From an uncultured Clostridia bacterium (lineage in GTDB: Bacteria; Bacillota; Clostridia; UBA1381): a DNA stretch of 64,000 bases. This document shows, one piece after another, positions 8,297 to 16,808 of the stretch (the first letter of the stretch is position 1; each line of letters begins with the position of its first letter). The stretch covers positions 37,885 through 101,884 of the forward strand of contig CANQJC010000003.1 in the NCBI GenBank assembly GCA_947624165.1, read 5' to 3'. The notes under the pieces are model-generated. The model was not told the DNA's origin, searched no databases, and worked only from the letters and a program-made list of their open reading frames with translations. The position numbers and the translations under genes were made by a program.

Positions 8297-8620
8297 TTAT
8301 GCGCTTTCTTTCGCTCTGTCAATACTTTCCGCAATATAATTTTCAACCGCGTCGCGAAGCTTTGACGGTTCTGTCGAGCGCGATATGATTTTTTTGATAA
8401 ATTCAATGACGTCGTTGTATCGGTAAAAGATATTATTGATTTGCTTGCTCTCGACAATTTTACCGCCGCCTTCGTAAATCGCCGTTTTTTGTATCTTTAT
8501 ACCGTAGCATTTCAAATCGCAGTAATCAGCAGATATGTTTTCGGTTATTATGTAGTAATCAAGAAATATAAGGGGGCGTTCCTCCGTCTGTATTCTCTCG
8601 TAAAAAGTCTCATTGTCCAT
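8297..8620 (-). CDS. small protein resembling the DUF6514 family
   Basis: A 107-residue soluble protein without signal peptide or membrane helix. The pattern of a short ITENI/YGIKIQK beta-rich front half, a central SKQINNIFYRYNDVIEFIKKI helix and an ending AVENYIAESI resembles the clostridial DUF6514 family, recalled from memory. Function unknown. AAGGAGG is 3 nt from the first ATG (8626) and 9 nt from the second (8620); the second fits better. It lies 36 nt before rnmV and is probably cotranscribed with it. Confidence 0.65.
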   Translation of the reverse strand: MDNETFYERIQTEERPLIFLDYYIITENISADYCDLKCYGIKIQKTAIYEGGGKIVESKQINNIFYRYNDVIEFIKKIISRSTEPSKLRDAVENYIAESIDRAKESA

Positions 8621-8745
8621 GCCCATAAACCTCCTTCAGTCTAAATCCCGATTTCAAGCCACCCAACATTATATGATGAAAAATCACAATATATTCCGCA
8701 TTTGGGACGCGCGTAAAATAATTTATACATTTTTTGATTTAGGTA

Positions 8746-8774
8746 TTGAAGTTTCAAAAAAAATGTATTATAAT
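8746..8774 (+). promoter_or_regulatory. promoter of the SRP RNA
   Basis: TTGAAG, 17 nt, TATAAT. The expected transcription start is near 8781. Confidence 0.7.
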
Positions 8775-8781
8775 ATCAAAG

Positions 8782-8966
8782 GTAAGTCATAAACACGACG
8801 GCTTACGGACAAATTGACTACTCGGCGATGACGACCGAGCCCGCGCGACTTAAACCCGTGAACCTTGTCAGATGGGGAACCAAGCAGCAATAAGCGGTGC
8901 TTTCAGTGTGTTGCGGTAAACTCGGTCTGAGCCACTATGTATCAGAGCGACGCCTTTGGGGCGTTT
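8782..8966 (+). ncRNA. ffs: bacterial SRP RNA (scRNA/4.5S-like) upstream of dnaX
   Basis: The core GTGAACCTTGTCAG...AAGCAGCAATAAG aligns with the Ffh-binding helix of B. subtilis scRNA (GTGAACCATGTCAG...AAGCAGCATTAAG). A basal stem CCGAG (8835) / CTCGG (8921) closes the S domain. The apical loop is GGAA as usual, but its closing stem is UGG/CCA instead of the common UCC/GGA, and the symmetric loop reads CAGA. The gene is directly upstream of dnaX, the same place as scr in B. subtilis. Boundaries come from the promoter and terminator, so the roughly 50-nt 5' extension is part of the transcript but not clearly an Alu domain. The rest of the 8621-9009 gap holds no gene I can support. Confidence 0.78.
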
Positions 8967-8968
8967 TT
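8950..8968 (+). terminator. terminator of the SRP RNA
   Basis: ACGCC / GGCGT hairpin followed by a T run. It lies 41 nt before dnaX, so dnaX is transcribed by read-through or from an unseen promoter. Confidence 0.65.
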
Positions 8969-9009
8969 GTGTATACGTTAAAATTTACTGAAAGGAGCGG
9001 GGATCTTAT

Positions 9010-10845
9010 ATGGCTCATCAGGCTATATACAGAAAATGGCGTCCGACGATTTTTGACGATATTGTCGGTCAAGGGCATATAACACAAACGCTTAAAAATC
9101 AAATCCTGAACGGCAAAATCGGTCATGCGTATCTTTTTTGCGGTACGCGCGGAACCGGCAAAACGTCATGCGCAAAAGTATTTTCACGCGCCGTGAATTG
9201 TTTAAACCCAAAGGACGGAAACCCCTGCAACGAATGCGACGTATGCCGAGGTATCATGGACGGAAGCATACTCGACGTTAAGGAAATAGACGCCGCTTCG
9301 AACAACGGCGTAGACAATATACGCGAAATACGCGACGATGTTCGTTATGTGTCCGCAAACACGAAATATACCGTATATATAATAGATGAGGTGCATATGC
9401 TCTCTTCCGGCGCGTTCAACGCTCTTCTCAAAACCCTTGAGGAGCCGCCCGAATACGTCATCTTCATATTGGCGACGACCGAAGCGCACAAGGTGCCGCA
9501 AACTATTTTGTCGCGCTGCCAGCGTTTTGACTTTAAGCGTATAAAGCCGTCTGATATCATTCTGCGCATGAAGGAGATAGCGCACGGAGACGGGCTTAAT
9601 ATATCGGACGACGCATACGAGCTTCTCGCGCGACTTGCCGACGGCTCGATGCGCGACGGTCTGAGCATACTTGAAAGAGTAGTTTCGTCATGCGGAAACA
9701 AAATAACGGCTGAAAACATCACGGACGCGCTCGGAATATCCGCCGCCGAATCGGTGTTCAAAATTACAGACTGTATCATAGACAACGACATAAACGGGAT
9801 CATATCCGTAATCGATTCGGTTCTTTCGGACGGTAAGGATTTAAAAGTATTTATGGACGCGCTCGTGCGTAATTTCCGCGATATGCTTATATGCAAGGTC
9901 ACGGACAATCCCGAAAATATGCTTGACGCGACCGCGGAAGATATGGTAAAATTGAAGTCGCTTGCTTCAAAAATGACATTCGAAAAAATTTCACATGCGG
10001 CAGCCGTTCTTTCCGACGCTATCGCCGAGGCGAAATGGATAAAGTCGCCCAGGCTGATATATGAGCTTGCGCTGATAAAAATATCACGTCCCGAATACGA
10101 CGCGTCTCCCGAAGCCCTGCTGGACAGAATCTCAACTCTTGAAAGCAAGGTCGCAAACGGTGCGGTGACCGATACGTCCTCGCTTACGGAAAGGATAAAC
10201 AAGCTCGAAGATAAAATCAAAAACGGCGTATCTGCCCCATTAGAGCCAAAAAAAGAGGACAGCACGAAGCAAACGGAAAAACCGAAGACGCCGCCGAGAC
10301 TTTACAGACCTATCCCAGGATACGAGCTTAATGCGGAAAATCCGATCGTTAAGACCGCCAAAAACTGGGATAATATATCACGCACCATGTCGTCCGGCGC
10401 GGCATATCTTATGCCTTGTCTGATGAACAGACCGATTACGATAGACGCGGACGGAATTATATTATTGTTTAAACGCGAAGAAAAAGGCGCGTACGGCATA
10501 GCGTCAAGCTTTAAAGAAAGGCTGCAAAAAGCCTTCGCGCGCGCGTCGGGTACGGATTATCTCATAAAAATCGCTTATAAAGACGAGATCGACGACGAGC
10601 TTGTTGATTTTTGGTCTTTGCCGAGCGTTAATAATGAGAACTCGGATAATAATTCCTCCGAGCCGTCCGATCCCCTTGACAGTCTGATGAAAAATTTTTC
10701 TCAGATAGTCGAGGACGCGGACGAAAGCGAATTTATCGAATATGATTCCTCGCAGGATACATTTTCACAGTCCTCCTTCGAAGAAGACGATGACAGAGAG
10801 GAATTTTTAGAGCAAAACGAACTTCCCTCAGAGGAAGAAAATTAA
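9010..10845 (+). CDS. dnaX: DNA polymerase III subunit gamma/tau
   Basis: Clamp-loader ATPase and organiser of the replisome. The 611-residue protein starts with YRKWRPTIFDDIVGQ, then Walker A GTRGTGKTSCAK, the four-Cys zinc module (CLNPKDGNPCNECDVC), Walker B YIIDEVHMLS, sensor 1 ATTEAHKVP and SRC arginine finger (LSRCQRFDF). The C-terminal third is a charged linker plus a tau-like segment rich in acidic residues. Seen from its order with ybaB and recR, this is the standard dnaX-ybaB-recR unit. Confidence 0.96.
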   Translation: MAHQAIYRKWRPTIFDDIVGQGHITQTLKNQILNGKIGHAYLFCGTRGTGKTSCAKVFSRAVNCLNPKDGNPCNECDVCRGIMDGSILDVKEIDAASNNGVDNIREIRDDVRYVSANTKYTVYIIDEVHMLSSGAFNALLKTLEEPPEYVIFILATTEAHKVPQTILSRCQRFDFKRIKPSDIILRMKEIAHGDGLNISDDAYELLARLADGSMRDGLSILERVVSSCGNKITAENITDALGISAAESVFKITDCIIDNDINGIISVIDSVLSDGKDLKVFMDALVRNFRDMLICKVTDNPENMLDATAEDMVKLKSLASKMTFEKISHAAAVLSDAIAEAKWIKSPRLIYELALIKISRPEYDASPEALLDRISTLESKVANGAVTDTSSLTERINKLEDKIKNGVSAPLEPKKEDSTKQTEKPKTPPRLYRPIPGYELNAENPIVKTAKNWDNISRTMSSGAAYLMPCLMNRPITIDADGIILLFKREEKGAYGIASSFKERLQKAFARASGTDYLIKIAYKDEIDDELVDFWSLPSVNNENSDNNSSEPSDPLDSLMKNFSQIVEDADESEFIEYDSSQDTFSQSSFEEDDDREEFLEQNELPSEEEN

Positions 10846-10864
10846 AAAAGAGAGGTAAAACAAA

Positions 10865-11218
10865 ATGGGAAAATACAAAGGATTCGCAGGAGCGGGTATG
10901 AACACAAACAAAAATGTGAGCAACGTCATAAAGCAGGCGCAGAAAATGCAGGAGGAAATGGAAAAGGTACAGTCTGAGCTTGAGGACAAGACGGTTGAAG
11001 CAAGCTCCGGCGGCGGCGTTGTCAATGTCGTCGTTAATGGCAAAAAGGAAATCGTTTCGTTAAAAATATCTCCCGAAGCGGTAGATCCCGACGATGTGGA
11101 AACGCTCGAAGATCTTGTTACCGTCGCCGTAAACGACGCTATAAACAAAGCCGACGAAATGATGGCTGAAGGTATGAATTCCGTTACCGGCGGAATAAAC
11201 ATTCCCGGACTTTTCTGA
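10865..11218 (+). CDS. YbaB/EbfC nucleoid-associated protein
   Basis: A 117-residue DNA-binding dimer protein. The amphipathic front helix (KQAQKMQEEMEKVQSELEDK) and the core VEASSGGGVVNVVVNGKKEIVSLKISPEAVDPDDVETLEDLV are the family signature. A Gly-rich 10-residue start (MGKYKGFAGAG) precedes the conserved helix. AGAGG precedes the ATG. Lies 19 nt after dnaX and 4 nt before recR. Confidence 0.94.
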   Translation: MGKYKGFAGAGMNTNKNVSNVIKQAQKMQEEMEKVQSELEDKTVEASSGGGVVNVVVNGKKEIVSLKISPEAVDPDDVETLEDLVTVAVNDAINKADEMMAEGMNSVTGGINIPGLF

Positions 11219-11222
11219 TATC

Positions 11223-11819
11223 ATGCACGCGGCAATAATAGAATCATTGATAGAAAAATTCGAGCAGCTCCCCGGAATAGGAAGAAAGAGCGCGGAGCGT
11301 ATTGCGTTCCACCTGCTGGAACACATGTCCAAGGACGAGGTCTCGTCAATGGCTCAATGCCTTAACGAAGCGAAGGATAAGATCCTGCTCTGCCCCGTCT
11401 GCCAAAATCTCACGGATTCCTCGCCCTGTAAAATCTGCTCGTCTCAAAAACGCGACCGTTCCGTCGTATGCGTGGTAGAAAGCCCCGAAGACGTATCGGC
11501 AATAGAAGCCACAAACGAATACAACGGTCTGTACCACGTTCTGCACGGCGCGCTGTCGCCTATGGACGGCATAACGCCCGACGACATAAAAATAAACGAA
11601 CTCCTCCTTCGTCTTTCCGACGGTAAGATCAAAGAAGTAATAATGGCGACAAATCCCACCGTAAACGGCACGGCGACCGCCGTGTATATTTCCAAGCTTC
11701 TTTCTCCGTTCGATGTGAAAGTCACTCGAATCGCGCACGGAATACCGATAGGAAGCGATCTTGAATATGCGGATAAAATTACGCTTATTAAGGCTTTGGA
11801 GGGCAGACAGCTTATGTAA
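11223..11819 (+). CDS. recR: recombination protein RecR
   Basis: RecR of the RecFOR pathway, 198 residues. A helix-hairpin-helix (EQLPGIGRKSAERIAFHLL), a C4 zinc finger (CPVCQNLTDSSPCKIC), and a TOPRIM domain (VVCVVESPEDVSAIE) with the C-terminal Walker-B-like region follow in order. It lies 4 nt after ybaB with no strong ribosome binding site, so coupling to ybaB is likely. Confidence 0.96.
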   Translation: MHAAIIESLIEKFEQLPGIGRKSAERIAFHLLEHMSKDEVSSMAQCLNEAKDKILLCPVCQNLTDSSPCKICSSQKRDRSVVCVVESPEDVSAIEATNEYNGLYHVLHGALSPMDGITPDDIKINELLLRLSDGKIKEVIMATNPTVNGTATAVYISKLLSPFDVKVTRIAHGIPIGSDLEYADKITLIKALEGRQLM

Positions 11820-11821
11820 AA

Positions 11822-11849
11822 AAATACAGCTTTTTAAAGCTGTATTTTT
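11822..11849. terminator. bidirectional terminator between recR and the RlmL-like gene
   Basis: AAATACAGCTTT / AAAGCTGTATTT with T-rich sequence on the plus side and A-rich sequence on the other side, between converging genes. Confidence 0.85.
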
Positions 11850-12990
11850 ATTTTTTGGTATTCTTTGGCGGCCGCGGGGCAAAGAACTGATAAAGATCGC
11901 ACTTTATCATACCGTTGTAAAGTTTTCTTTTTTTATCGGCTCGCCGGCCAAACATCGTTTCAAAACCTTCGTCAGCGACAATTATGTAGTATGACCATTT
12001 GTCAAGACGACCGAATGTTTTGCCGATATCGGCGTAAAGCTGCCTGCATTCGTCCTTATCTCCTATACGTTCTCCGTAAGGCGGATTACATATTATCGTC
12101 CCGTACGGCATATCAAATTTTATCCCGCGCGCGTCTTGACACGAAAAACTTATCGCGTCGCCGACTCCCGCTTTCAAGGCGTTGCTTTGCGCAAGCTCGA
12201 CCGTCTCGGGATCGATATCCGAAGCGTATATTTCAAGAGGTACGTCCCGCGTAAGCGATTTTGCTTCTTCACGCGTCTCCTTTTTTATTTTGTCGCTTAT
12301 TTGTTTGAAACTGTCGCAGGCAAATTCTCTCATTATCCCGGGAGCGATATTTCTTTTCATCATAGCGGCTTCGATAGGTATAGTCCCGCTGCCGCAAAAC
12401 GGGTCGCACAAAGGCTGCTCGTACCTCCATCGGCTTATATCCGCCATCGCGGCGGCAAGCGTTTCCTTGATAGGCGCGATATTGGATATCCTGCGGTATC
12501 CGCGTTTGTGAAGTCCGTCACCCGACGTGTCTATCATGATAGTCGCCTTATCCTTAAAAATCGAAAACTGAATTTTATACTGTGTCTCCTCCTCGGGAAG
12601 CCACGATATGCCGTACACGGACATAAGCTTATCCGCGACGGCTTTTTTTATGATCGCCTGACAGTCTCGCACGCTTGCGAGCTTGGATTTCAATGAATAC
12701 CCCTTTACGGGGAACGCGTCGTTCCTGCCAATTAAACGCTGCCACTCGACCGCCTTTGTTCCTTCGAAGAGGTCGTCAAAGGACGCGGCGGTAAACTCAG
12801 CCATTTTCACCAGTACGCGTTCTCCCGTTCTGATCCATAAATTCGCGCGGTATACCGCTTCCCAGTCGCCCGTAAACGTAACGCGCCCGTCCTCAACGGA
12901 GGTCGTTTCATAGCCTAATCTTCTCACTTCACGCGCCGTCGGCGATTCAAGCCCGAAAAGCGTTGTGATTACAATCTCTAATTTTTCCAT
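11848..12990 (-). CDS. THUMP-domain class I RNA methyltransferase (RlmL/YpsC-like)
   Basis: A 380-residue SAM-dependent RNA guanine N2-methyltransferase of the RlmL/YpsC type, predicted to modify 23S rRNA. An N-terminal ferredoxin-like plus THUMP region (about 1-160) is followed by the methyltransferase domain with CDPFCGSGTIPIEAA and the catalytic NPPYGER motif near residue 305. It has only the N2-methyltransferase half, without the RlmK half found in the E. coli fusion. The start codon lies 44 nt inside the rnr reading frame. Confidence 0.88.
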   Translation of the reverse strand: MEKLEIVITTLFGLESPTAREVRRLGYETTSVEDGRVTFTGDWEAVYRANLWIRTGERVLVKMAEFTAASFDDLFEGTKAVEWQRLIGRNDAFPVKGYSLKSKLASVRDCQAIIKKAVADKLMSVYGISWLPEEETQYKIQFSIFKDKATIMIDTSGDGLHKRGYRRISNIAPIKETLAAAMADISRWRYEQPLCDPFCGSGTIPIEAAMMKRNIAPGIMREFACDSFKQISDKIKKETREEAKSLTRDVPLEIYASDIDPETVELAQSNALKAGVGDAISFSCQDARGIKFDMPYGTIICNPPYGERIGDKDECRQLYADIGKTFGRLDKWSYYIIVADEGFETMFGRRADKKRKLYNGMIKCDLYQFFAPRPPKNTKK

Positions 12991-15229
12991 AATTATTTTT
13001 CTTTCTTGAATATCTCTTATATTTTTTACGTTTTGAACCGCGAACGGTCTTTGCTTTTACGGTTTTCCCATTGTCTCTGACATCATTATAATCTTTTTTT
13101 AATATAAATTCAAGCTGTCCGAGCGGTATATCGCATTTTACAAGTACCGCTTGCACTCGGTCGCCCATTGAAAACGTATTTCCTTTTCTTCTTCCGATAA
13201 TTGCAAGTAAATTTTCGTCGTACTCGTAAGAGTCATGCGCCATATTTTCTATTTTAATAAGCCCTTCGACCGAATTATCAAGCTCAACGAACATACCGAA
13301 GCTTGTTACGTTTGTTACAACAGCGTCAAATTCCGTACCGATGAACGCGCTCATATACGCAGCTTTCATCACGTCATCCGCAGCGCGTTCCGTATTCTCG
13401 GCGTTGATTTCGCGCTCAGACGACATTTTCCCCGCAGCCGCCGTGAATCCCTGTAACGTGCGGCGTCTTTTGGCCGTGAGCTTACCGTCCGCGAATTCCT
13501 TAAGAATACGATGAACAGCCAAATCGGGATAACGCCGTATCGGAGAAGTGAAGTGACAGTAATACTGCGCACCAAGACCGTAGTGACCGAGATTTCGCTC
13601 GCTGTATCCCGCTTTCATCATGGAACGTAAAACAGCGTCGGAGACTACCCGTTCCTGCGGCGTACCCTCGGCGTTCGATACAACGCGGCGCAACTCCTCG
13701 GAAGGCACGGACGCGTCGTTTTTTTCATTTATTATGACCTCGTCTCCGAAACGACGCAGCAGCTTATTCAAATGACGGATTTTTTCCGTATCGGGCGGCT
13801 CATGATTTCTGTATATAAAAGGGATCTCCGACGCAAAAGCATATTCGGCTATCGTTTCGTTTGCGGTCAGCATAAATTCCTCTATCATCTTGTTTGAAAC
13901 GCCGCGTTCCTCCTTTATTATATCTATCGGATCGCCGTCGGGCGACACAATTATTTTACTTTCGGGGAAATCGAACTGTACACATCCCCTTTTTAATCGT
14001 TTCTCACGCAGTATTTCCGCAAGCTTTTCCATAAGACGAAGCGTCGGCACAAGCTCTGCATATTCCGCGCAAAGCTTAACGTCGTTGTCGGACAATATTT
14101 TATTTACATTATTATATGTCATTCGATACGACGAGCAAATCACAGATTTTACAAGCCTGTGATTTACAACGTTTCCGTCCGTCGATATTTCCGTAAACAA
14201 GGACATCGCAAGCCTGTCTTCGTTCGGATTGAGACTGCAAATCCCGTTGGAAAGCCTCTCGGGAAGCATGGGAATAACGCGGTCGGCAAGATATACGCTC
14301 GTTCCGCGTTCAAACGCCTCCGAATCAAGCGCGGAGCCTTCGCGCACGTACTCGCTTACGTCCGCTATATGCACGCCGAGCAGGTAGGAGCCGTTATTAA
14401 GACGCTTAAGAGATACGGCATCGTCAAAATCGCGCGCGTCGTCTCCGTCGATCGTAAATATAAGCTCGTCCCTCAGATCCTCCCTGTCGGCAAGCTGTTT
14501 CAAATCAATTTTATATTCGATTTCGTTGGCTTCCCGAAGCGTTTGTTCGTCAAAATCACGTTTTATTCCGTTTGATATCAGAAGTGCTTCAACAATACTT
14601 TTAAGCGATGATTCATTACCGAGCACGCTTACGATCCTGCCGTAAAATTTACCGTCGCCGTCATGAGAAACGATATTCATCGCCGCCCTGTCTCCTATCG
14701 AGACGTTCATCGCGTCGCTGCGTTTGATAAGAAACTTTGCGTATATGCGTCTGTTGTCGGGGCGAAGATAAAAATATCCGTTTCTTTCCGAATAAATTAC
14801 TCCTGTGATCGTTTTATATCCCCGTTTGATAACCTCCGTTACGCGCGCCTCCTTATGCCGCGTATCGACGCACCCCCTGCGGCGAATATATAAACGCGCC
14901 CTTACGGTGTCGCCGTCAAGAGCGTCGAGCATATCGTCGCCGTTTACAAAAACGTCCTCTCCGCCGTTTTCTCGTATTATAAAACCGAAATAACCCTTCG
15001 CGCTGCATTCAAGTCTGCCGGTCACATACTCTCCGTCCGAACGCACGGGAGCAAATCTGTTTCTTTTTCTTTTGACGATCTTGCCTTGTGCGCAAAGCGT
15101 GTTTAATATACTTTCAAGCTCGCTTCGCTCGTTTTTCGGCACGTCGAGCACCGTCATAAGCTCTTCTGTTTTTAAAGGGACATAACCGTCTGAATTTATA
15201 AATGCGAGTATTCGTTCTTTTCTGTCCAT
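12947..15229 (-). CDS. rnr: ribonuclease R
   Basis: Processive 3'-5' exoribonuclease of the RNB family, 760 residues. An N-terminal winged-helix region and cold-shock domains are followed by the RNB catalytic core, DGDDARDFDDAVSLKRL with its metal-binding aspartates, HIADVSEYVREGS and SPIRRYPDLAVHR, and then a C-terminal S1 domain (GTEFDAVVTNVTSFGMFVEL). The tail is strongly basic (RGSKRKKYKRYSRKK). The stop lies 44 nt inside the downstream methyltransferase gene. No smpB, secG or ssrA is adjacent, unlike many Firmicutes. Confidence 0.96.
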   Translation of the reverse strand: MDRKERILAFINSDGYVPLKTEELMTVLDVPKNERSELESILNTLCAQGKIVKRKRNRFAPVRSDGEYVTGRLECSAKGYFGFIIRENGGEDVFVNGDDMLDALDGDTVRARLYIRRRGCVDTRHKEARVTEVIKRGYKTITGVIYSERNGYFYLRPDNRRIYAKFLIKRSDAMNVSIGDRAAMNIVSHDGDGKFYGRIVSVLGNESSLKSIVEALLISNGIKRDFDEQTLREANEIEYKIDLKQLADREDLRDELIFTIDGDDARDFDDAVSLKRLNNGSYLLGVHIADVSEYVREGSALDSEAFERGTSVYLADRVIPMLPERLSNGICSLNPNEDRLAMSLFTEISTDGNVVNHRLVKSVICSSYRMTYNNVNKILSDNDVKLCAEYAELVPTLRLMEKLAEILREKRLKRGCVQFDFPESKIIVSPDGDPIDIIKEERGVSNKMIEEFMLTANETIAEYAFASEIPFIYRNHEPPDTEKIRHLNKLLRRFGDEVIINEKNDASVPSEELRRVVSNAEGTPQERVVSDAVLRSMMKAGYSERNLGHYGLGAQYYCHFTSPIRRYPDLAVHRILKEFADGKLTAKRRRTLQGFTAAAGKMSSEREINAENTERAADDVMKAAYMSAFIGTEFDAVVTNVTSFGMFVELDNSVEGLIKIENMAHDSYEYDENLLAIIGRRKGNTFSMGDRVQAVLVKCDIPLGQLEFILKKDYNDVRDNGKTVKAKTVRGSKRKKYKRYSRKKNNYGKIRDCNHNAFRA

Positions 15230-15262
15230 ATAATTCTCCCGTTTATTTATATCTCAAACTAT

Positions 15263-15290
15263 ATTTTATAGAAAATATACGATATGTCAA
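15263..15290 (-). promoter_or_regulatory. promoter of rnr
   Basis: Minus-strand TTGACA, 16 nt, TAAAAT, about 35 nt upstream of the rnr ATG. Confidence 0.65.
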
Positions 15291-15376
15291 GACTAAATTT
15301 AAACCTATGTCCGAAGACGACATTATCCAATAATTTTATGTATGTATGATATGTAGAAAATCGTCAAATAATCAGA

Positions 15377-15398
15377 AATGTAATATTTTTGTTACATT
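15377..15398. promoter_or_regulatory. inverted repeat upstream of the secD promoter
   Basis: AATGTAA / TTACATT with an 8-nt loop, ending 18 nt before the secD -35 box. It could be a small operator or a weak hairpin. No regulator is known. Confidence 0.3.
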
Positions 15399-15416
15399 AT
15401 AGTAATATAAAGACTA

Positions 15417-15445
15417 TTGACGAACGGCAAATATAGAGTTATAAT
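15417..15445 (+). promoter_or_regulatory. promoter of secDF
   Basis: TTGACG, 17 nt, TATAAT, a near-perfect vegetative promoter. A hairpin (ACTGG / CCAGT, 15464-15490) then lies just before the secD ribosome binding site. Confidence 0.8.
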
Positions 15446-15512
15446 AGCTTTATGTTATTTTAAACTGGGTTTTTTATGAAATAAACCAGTAAAGAAAGGA
15501 ATGGATACGCTA

Positions 15513-16808
15513 ATGAGAAAAAAGAGTATCGTTACTCTTTGTTTCGTAGTCGCGCTTGCCATTATCCTAAACTATGTTGCCTTTATAGGCTTCAATATAG
15601 CAGGATTCTCGTATGACGGCGCGCTCGGAGAAAAGGGTATCAAAAAGGGTATCGACCTTGCCGGAGGTTCGGTTATTACGTTCCAGGCACAGACCGATTC
15701 ACCCACGGACGACCAGATGAAGGTCGTTGAATCAATCTTCCAGACACGTATGACCAACGCGGGATACACCGAAGCACGTATATCGCAGGGCGAGTCTGGA
15801 AAAATCACTGTTGAAATACCTTCAGTGACGAACACGGACGAGGCGGCTAATCTGCTCGGTAATGTGGCAAAGCTGACCTTTAACGACGCTGACGGAAATC
15901 CTGTTCTTGACGGAGCAACGGATATTAAGGACGCGTCGTATCAGTACGGCCCCGTTGAACAGAACGGTCCGTCGATTCCTTACGTTAAGGTAGAGTTTAA
16001 CACGGAAGCGAGAGAGAAATTCGCGCAGGCAACAAAAGCCGCTGCCGCACGCGCGTCGGAAGGCAAAAACTACATCTCTATCCAGATGGACGGAGAAGAG
16101 GTTTCAAGTCCGTCGGTTTCCGAGGAGATCAATTCCGATTCATGTGTTATTTCGGGAAGCTTTACTCCCCAGACAGCCGAAACGCTTGCTAACCAAATAA
16201 AATCGGGTCAGCTCCCGTTTGACCTGTCGGTTGCGTCCAAGGACACCGTAGGCGCGGAGCTTGGTCCGAACGCATTGAAGTCAAGCCTTATAGCGGCTGC
16301 TATCGGTATTATCCTGATAATGATCTTCATGGTAATTATGTACAGAATACCCGGACTTATTGCCGACATATCGCTTCTTATTTATGTCGGACTTATAGGA
16401 CTTGCTATGGGCGCGTTCCATGTAAATCTCAGTCTTTCGGGTATCGCCGGTATCGTCCTATCCATAGGTATGGCGGTCGATGCTGACTGTATTATATTTG
16501 AAAGAATGAAGGAGGAGCTGCGTCTCGGCAAGACGATCAGAGCGTCTGTAATGTCGGGCTTTGACAAGGCGTTCTCCGCGATTCTCGACTCGAACGTAAC
16601 CACCATCATCACCTGTATTGTTCTTTACATCTCAGGTATCGGTACGGTTACGGGCTTTGCAACAACGCTTGGCATAGGCGTTATTCTGAGTATGTTCACG
16701 GCTATCGTTATCACTAAGTTCCTCTTGAAGCAGCTTATCGGTATCGGTATCGAGAAAAGAAGCCTGTTCTATAATACAAAGGCAAACAAAGGAGGTGCGG
16801 AAGCATAA
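15513..16808 (+). CDS. secD: protein translocase subunit SecD
   Basis: Membrane component that helps proteins leave the Sec channel using the proton gradient. An N-terminal membrane helix is followed by an extracellular P1 domain starting KGIDLAGGSVITFQAQ and a C-terminal block of five membrane helices with GIAGIVLSIGMAVDADCIIFERMKEE. At about 431 residues it is a compact SecD. Two starts are possible: ATG 15501 sits directly against AAAGGA, and ATG 15513 (MRKKSIVTLC) is 12 nt away; I favour the second. It shares one base with secF (TAATG). Confidence 0.94.
   Translation: MRKKSIVTLCFVVALAIILNYVAFIGFNIAGFSYDGALGEKGIKKGIDLAGGSVITFQAQTDSPTDDQMKVVESIFQTRMTNAGYTEARISQGESGKITVEIPSVTNTDEAANLLGNVAKLTFNDADGNPVLDGATDIKDASYQYGPVEQNGPSIPYVKVEFNTEAREKFAQATKAAAARASEGKNYISIQMDGEEVSSPSVSEEINSDSCVISGSFTPQTAETLANQIKSGQLPFDLSVASKDTVGAELGPNALKSSLIAAAIGIILIMIFMVIMYRIPGLIADISLLIYVGLIGLAMGAFHVNLSLSGIAGIVLSIGMAVDADCIIFERMKEELRLGKTIRASVMSGFDKAFSAILDSNVTTIITCIVLYISGIGTVTGFATTLGIGVILSMFTAIVITKFLLKQLIGIGIEKRSLFYNTKANKGGAEA

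Noticed and set aside
9345-10265. 306-residue minus-strand ORF
   Set aside because: It lies antisense inside dnaX, whose conserved motifs fully explain this region.
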